From Gnetum montanum (Eukaryota > Streptophyta > Gnetopsida > Gnetales > Gnetaceae): a stretch of 64,000 bases of DNA. The translations under genes were made by a program, and so were the position numbers. Below are positions 59,661 to 64,000 of the stretch, in pieces (position 1 is the first letter of the stretch; each line of letters begins with the position of its first letter). The notes under the pieces were generated by a model. It was not told where the DNA came from and made no database searches. It saw only the letters and a program-made list of their open reading frames with translations. The DNA is taken from contig MNCI01016273.1 of NCBI GenBank assembly GCA_015680685.1, positions 751,951 through 815,950 of the forward strand, given 5' to 3'.

Positions 59661-60873
59661 GTTACATATTTATTCTTTTGAATAGTGTTCATAACTTCTG
59701 GTTGATATTCATGGGTTTTGATATCTTATTTTTGCAACTTGTATGTTAAAGCTTACTTAATGTTGCTTTCTTCTTCATAACATGGTTTACAAGTGTTTAT
59801 CATGAAACTTCAATTTATGCCATGTGTTCTTCATCATTGACTTAATTCTTACATGTTCTTTCTTCTTTCCTCAATCATGTGATTATTTGTTGTATAGTAT
59901 GATGTGTTGTATGTTATGATGATGAATGGATATGGCCGAATCCATAGATTATATTCTTCAAAAGAGGTCACAACTCTTCATGAACCTTTAAGTTTCATTA
60001 TTGATAATTTGCCATCTTTTCATAAGTTATTAATGAAAAACTAATGATTTTTTACACATGTTTTATAATTATATTCTAACATTCCACTTCAAGAAATAGT
60101 TTCTCATATGCCTTGTGTTTTGTAGGATTCATGAGTGGCTAAATCAAAAACATGAATGATGAAAAAACTTGTATACTGAAGTTGACCATTCTATTTTGGA
60201 AATATTAGCATCATTCCATAATTATTTTCTCCTTTTAATTGATGAATTCATATTTTTGGGGGATGTTCAAGAATTATTAGAATTTTGAAATGCTTATATT
60301 TCATGGTACTTTATGACTTTCATTGATTATAATTCCTTGCTTAGTATATGCTTCCAAGTAAGAAATTGATGTAGATTGGTGTAACTAAGATGAAACATCC
60401 ATAATTTTCACAATTGTTTTAAATTTCTATGTTGTTTTCCATTTTGAAATTATTTCAAACTTCCATGTTATTTCTTTTCCTAATTTCCTTGATTACCTAG
60501 AACTTTGGATTCTTGAAAACAACTTATTCTTCACTTATATATGATCTTTCTTCACTATACTTTGATTTCATTTTCAAAGGCTTCTTAGCTTGAATTTTCA
60601 CAATGCATCTTGTTTGATGCTTTTGAGTTATCATGTGGTTCTTCTAAATCATCTTGTAAATTTTAAGGATACTTTATTTCTCACCTGTTGTTAGTCCTTA
60701 ACTACCTTAAAATTTTTGGCTTCTGTTAAGATTCTTTTAGTTCATGAGTTATAATAATTTCTACTTTTTCTATGATGCATGCTGGTCTTTGTCATATCTT
60801 TTTATTGGATTCCATATTAAATGCTAATCTCTTCTACCTACTTTAATACCATGTTGAATTTTCATTATGATCA
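59661..60873. other. Sequence between the two large direct repeats
   Basis: About 1.2 kb of T-rich DNA with no recognised domain, primer-binding site or polypurine tract. Short cttcat and gatgaa words are frequent. If the flanking repeats are LTRs, this would be the body of a non-coding element. Confidence 0.45.
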
Positions 60874-61716
60874 TGATACAAGATCATTATCTTAGGATCT
60901 TTTATAGGAAGAATGCACTATTCATAACTAAGAATAACATCATTCGTAAACCATAGCATTCATTCATATGAAATTTTCTTTACTCTATAGTGTAACTGTA
61001 TTTCATAATGTTGGTTATATTATGGACATATTTGTTTAAATTATTGTTTGTAACTTATGTTATATTATGAACACTTGTATTTTGGCTTGTCACAGCTAGA
61101 CATTCATAGTTTACTAAGTTCTTAATAAACTTAGCTTCATGTTGTTTATTGTGTTTCATTAAGTTACTTTTAAACTTAACTTCACAAACATCTCTTATAC
61201 ATTGCTAAGTCATCATTAACTTAAATTCATGATGCTTATGGATTATACCTCATAATACTTTTTTATTTAATTCCATTGTAACCTTCTAGATAACCTTTTC
61301 TTATTTAAGAAATTGAATCGAGATATGTATGATACAACTTGGATCTACGATTTTTATTTATGAAAATGAATCTTCTATTGTAGTGAGTGCTCTTATCTTC
61401 TAAAATACTTTATATCTTTTCTTACTCTTTAGAAAACTAGATCTTGACTCACTTTAGAGTCTTACCTAGCACCTCCACTTCTCTAGTAAAGGATGCTTGA
61501 CAACTACCTTCAAATATTTAGTTATAAAGTTCATTGTAGGTTTCAATGATTAACTATCATAATTACATGTTTACTTGATGTTTCATGCATAATTATACTT
61601 CATAATTCATTATTGTTACCCCATCATCCACATTACTTCATTATTCATGATTTTGTAAGTATCACACTTCATGAATGTTGTGTTTACATATAATGTTATG
61701 TATTTTCTTTATGATT
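60874..61716. repeat. Large direct repeat, copy 2
   Basis: Collinear with 58829-59660: shared blocks include aatgca.tattcataacta.gaataacat, gtaacttatgtta, tttactaagttcttaat.aactta, acttgatgtttcatgcat and catgattt. The homology fades just before the element C insertion at 61749, so the copy may be truncated by it. Confidence 0.75.
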
Positions 61717-61748
61717 ATCATCTTCTAAATGATGTTTGATAAATCACT

Positions 61749-62554
61749 TGATGGGCTGCGTCAATAGGATGCATTGATGCAATATCTATCTTTTCCTTTA
61801 TAAATGTGTGCACCAATGAAATTCATGGTATTGTTAAGTCGATAGAGTAGCCAAGTTATTGCAGTTTGCTTCTACCAGAGTTAGAATATTTTCTAAGTGC
61901 CCACAGTAGGACTTCAAGGATTGTATGGATGCTTATTCGAACAACAATGTACCTAAACACTTTGATGTGATAGCAATAAAGATGAGATTCTTGAAACTCC
62001 TTATAGCACTTAAGAATAGTTTAATGCTTTCATTCATGCACTTTATCATTATGCATTTTATGTTCATGTTCTTAGTTAATTGATACATTTAATCATCACA
62101 CATAAGTACAATTGCATCAAACATACTATTAACACTTGGTAATTTTAGTGGTGTTATCACTTGGTTCGCCCAGTAGTGTAACACTTGGTAACCCAATAGC
62201 GTTCTTAATGAGTTAGGATATGCATAGAAGGTGGGCTCAGATATTTATGTTAGGATAATTAGATTAAGGTATTAAATAGTTGATTAGTTAATTCACAACT
62301 AATTACCTTTGTTTTACACTTAGACTAAATCACATAAATTATAAAAATATATATAAGAATTAGGTACCTTGGCTTATACTTAACCATACACTTGCACTTA
62401 CAAAAGTGAAGCTAAGAAGACAACAATCACGTTTTTAAGTTACTACCTTATCTATTGTGCATTTAGAAGCTAATGTTCATGGAATTCAATTGGATTGCTA
62501 GTGCATTGCTTGTGATTTGTATGGTTGGGTGTAGGGACTTCTCATTGCTCATCA
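61749..62554 (+). repeat. 5' LTR of element C
   Basis: It starts TGATGGGCTGCG and ends TTGCTCATCA, length 806. The cassette before the TATA box (tttataaat, 61797-61805) is very short, with one gcattgatgc motif, which explains the shorter LTR. Around 62135-62205, cacttggtaacccaatagcg repeats three times. The last 50 bases match A, B and the solo LTR. Confidence 0.9.
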
Positions 62555-62573
62555 TGTGCACTATTACTGGGGA
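62555..62573 (+). other. Primer-binding site of element C
   Basis: TGTGCACTATTACTGGGGA directly follows the LTR. It resembles the tRNA-Asp-type site with transitions mainly at CpG positions. Confidence 0.7.
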
Positions 62574-62704
62574 CTTTAGTTAGCTAAGTGTGCTACATAG
62601 AAAGAATAGTGAAAACCTCTAATGAAATTGTAAATGAGCCTAATGTTAAAACCATTAAGATAAATAATAGTAACAAATGCACATTGTTTTTACATAATCA
62701 TTGA

Positions 62705-64000
62705 TATGGATTCTTCTTGTAGGGAAGACTCTCCACCACCATTTCCAAGTGAATTTAATCAAAGGAAAGAAGGCCAAAAGACACAAGTGTCCAAAAAATT
62801 CAAAGTTGTCAACTTTGAAAAACCTAGTAATGGGAAGAATGGGTCTAGATATTAGGAAGCCACAAAATGTGGTAAACAAGGTAGGAACAATGACAAGAAC
62901 TAGGAAAAAGAAAAACATGGTGCTTGGGGTAGGGATCAAAGAAGAGGGGGTAGTAGGCATTACTATGGTGTTGGTTCTTCTCCCTCTTCACCTTCATAAT
63001 CATCCCTATTATCTTCTTCCCCTAACTTTGACAGGAGAAGTAGAGGCAAAAAAACATGATGAAGATGAATGGAAGGATAGGGATGATCATAGATCCTGTA
63101 GAGACAACAAAGACTATGGGCATGTACAATGACAGGATAAACATCACAGAGAACAAAGGCACAATGAGACTCATCATAGGGGTCATGGCCATGATAGGGG
63201 CCATAGAGATCACTATGACTATGATGAGCCCCTGTTGGTTAACAAAAACATGTTAAAAATTTTAGAGGCTATTAGGATACCAACTAGGGATGTGAAGAAT
63301 AGTCACATTAAGTAGTTGGATATGAATAACATTCTCACATTTGAGGGGGATACAATTTAGATCCAAAAAATTACCTACAAGCCTTTTTTGATACATGTGC
63401 CTTGTAGAATGTGAAAAAAATGGCAAAAGTTGAAACCATTGCCGAGGATACTCATCAAAGAAGCAGAGAGCTAGTGCTGGTGCTTAGAACTAGAATCTAT
63501 TCAGTGATAAAGTACGATGTTAGAGCTATTTAATGAAAAGTACCAAACATACTCTAGAGTGTTAATTTGAGGAGGAGAATCCAAGGATGAAAAAAGGTAC
63601 TCATGAGTCGTTGGATGCGGCTATGGGTAGGTACTAATATTTGTTGCATTACTGCCTAGTTCGTGGATACTCTCAATGGTATCAGCTACATCATATCATA
63701 GATGGGCTCAAAACTAAAACTAGGAGAACCCTTGGGATCTACACCCAAGGGAGACTTTTTGAGTTAAGGGTCCATCAAATTCAAAGGCTCATTGAGCAAG
63801 TGGTCAAAGAGAAAGAAGGACTGAAAAAATAATAGAGTGTAGAAGAATATAATAGGGATCCCTCCATTTGCAAAAGTAAGGTCCATTTCTATGAAAATGA
63901 GGAGGAGGAATCACTTGATGAAGTGATGCAAAGGAAAACCTTACCAATCCAAAAATTCGTTACTAAAATATTAGTTAAGGTTGAAAAAATGTAAGACTCC
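62705..64000 (+). pseudogene. Element C gag remnant (truncated by window)
   Basis: Frames are broken. An early basic part reads DSSCREDSPPPFPSEFNQRK and FKVVNFEKPSNGKN, then a Ser/Pro linker and an Arg/His/Asp-rich stretch (63010-63230). The capsid-like region shows GGYNLDPKNYLQAFFDTCAL (about 63345-63405) and, at 63695-63832, HIID, KTRRTLGIYTQGRLFELR and QRLIEQVVKEKE, matching element B 17880-18010. It ends outside the window. Confidence 0.75.

Larger units (their letters stand above)
61749..64000 (+). mobile_element. Element C: third A/B-family retrotransposon, cut by window edge
   Basis: The 5' LTR (61749-62554) is followed by a tRNA-Asp-type primer site and a decayed gag that continues to the window end. 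The left target-site candidate is tcact (61744-61748); its partner lies outside. Gag order and wording match element B. Confidence 0.88.

Overview
This window looks like AT-rich intergenic DNA from a large seed-plant nuclear genome, and a gymnosperm such as a conifer is plausible. That guess rests on long, heavily decayed Ty3/gypsy retrotransposons, strong CpG loss (most LTR and primer-site differences are C to T or G to A) and one isolated decayed plant gene. I see no intact protein-coding gene, no tRNA or rRNA gene and no bacterial-type feature. The species cannot be fixed from the sequence alone.

Layout. 1-5880: a minus-strand chromovirus-like Ty3/gypsy element (E), with its 3' LTR running off the left edge. 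6018-15351: element A, minus strand, with both LTRs and a 5-bp target duplication (TTCAT). 15546-28972: element B of the same family, plus strand, with both LTRs and target duplication TTAAG. A and B lie head to head, 194 bp apart. 28978-39000: AT-rich DNA with a diverged ~33-bp minisatellite, an LTR end related to E, a 193-bp tandem duplication and a tRNA-derived SINE with a 13-bp target duplication. 39531-44302: a GH3-family (jasmonate-amido-synthetase-like) gene with recognisable exons and splice sites but many frameshifts. 46226-51725: chromovirus D with paired LTRs and a chromodomain. 52486-53392: a solo LTR of the A/B family with target duplication CTTTG. 54440-56420: a decayed tandem array of ~190-bp units. 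58829-61716: an ~830-bp direct repeat whose two copies start 2045 bp apart. 61749-64000: the 5' LTR and gag of a third A/B family member (C), cut by the right edge.

The A/B/C/solo family is the most interesting system here. Its primer-binding site resembles the tRNA-Asp type used by Athila/Tat-like elements. B has the order gag, protease-RT-RNase H-integrase, a ~1.6-kb spacer, then a separate third frame (ORF3) with an N-terminal domain resembling the 'putative plant transposon protein' domain and a long coiled coil. A has lost all of pol but keeps gag and ORF3. Just inside the LTR start, directly upstream of the TATA box, each copy carries a cassette of short GC-richer palindromic repeats. 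The cassette sequence differs completely between copies (AAGGCCTT type in B, GATATC/TACCCAA type in A, CGCGATATCGCG type in the solo LTR), while the rest of the LTR stays alignable. In both A and B a second cassette of that element's own type lies in the spacer before ORF3, again followed by a TATA box, and the ORF3 start codon is immediately preceded by a splice-acceptor-like CAG or ACAG. I infer that ORF3 has (or had) its own internal promoter that mimics and co-varies with the LTR promoter, and possibly a spliced leader.
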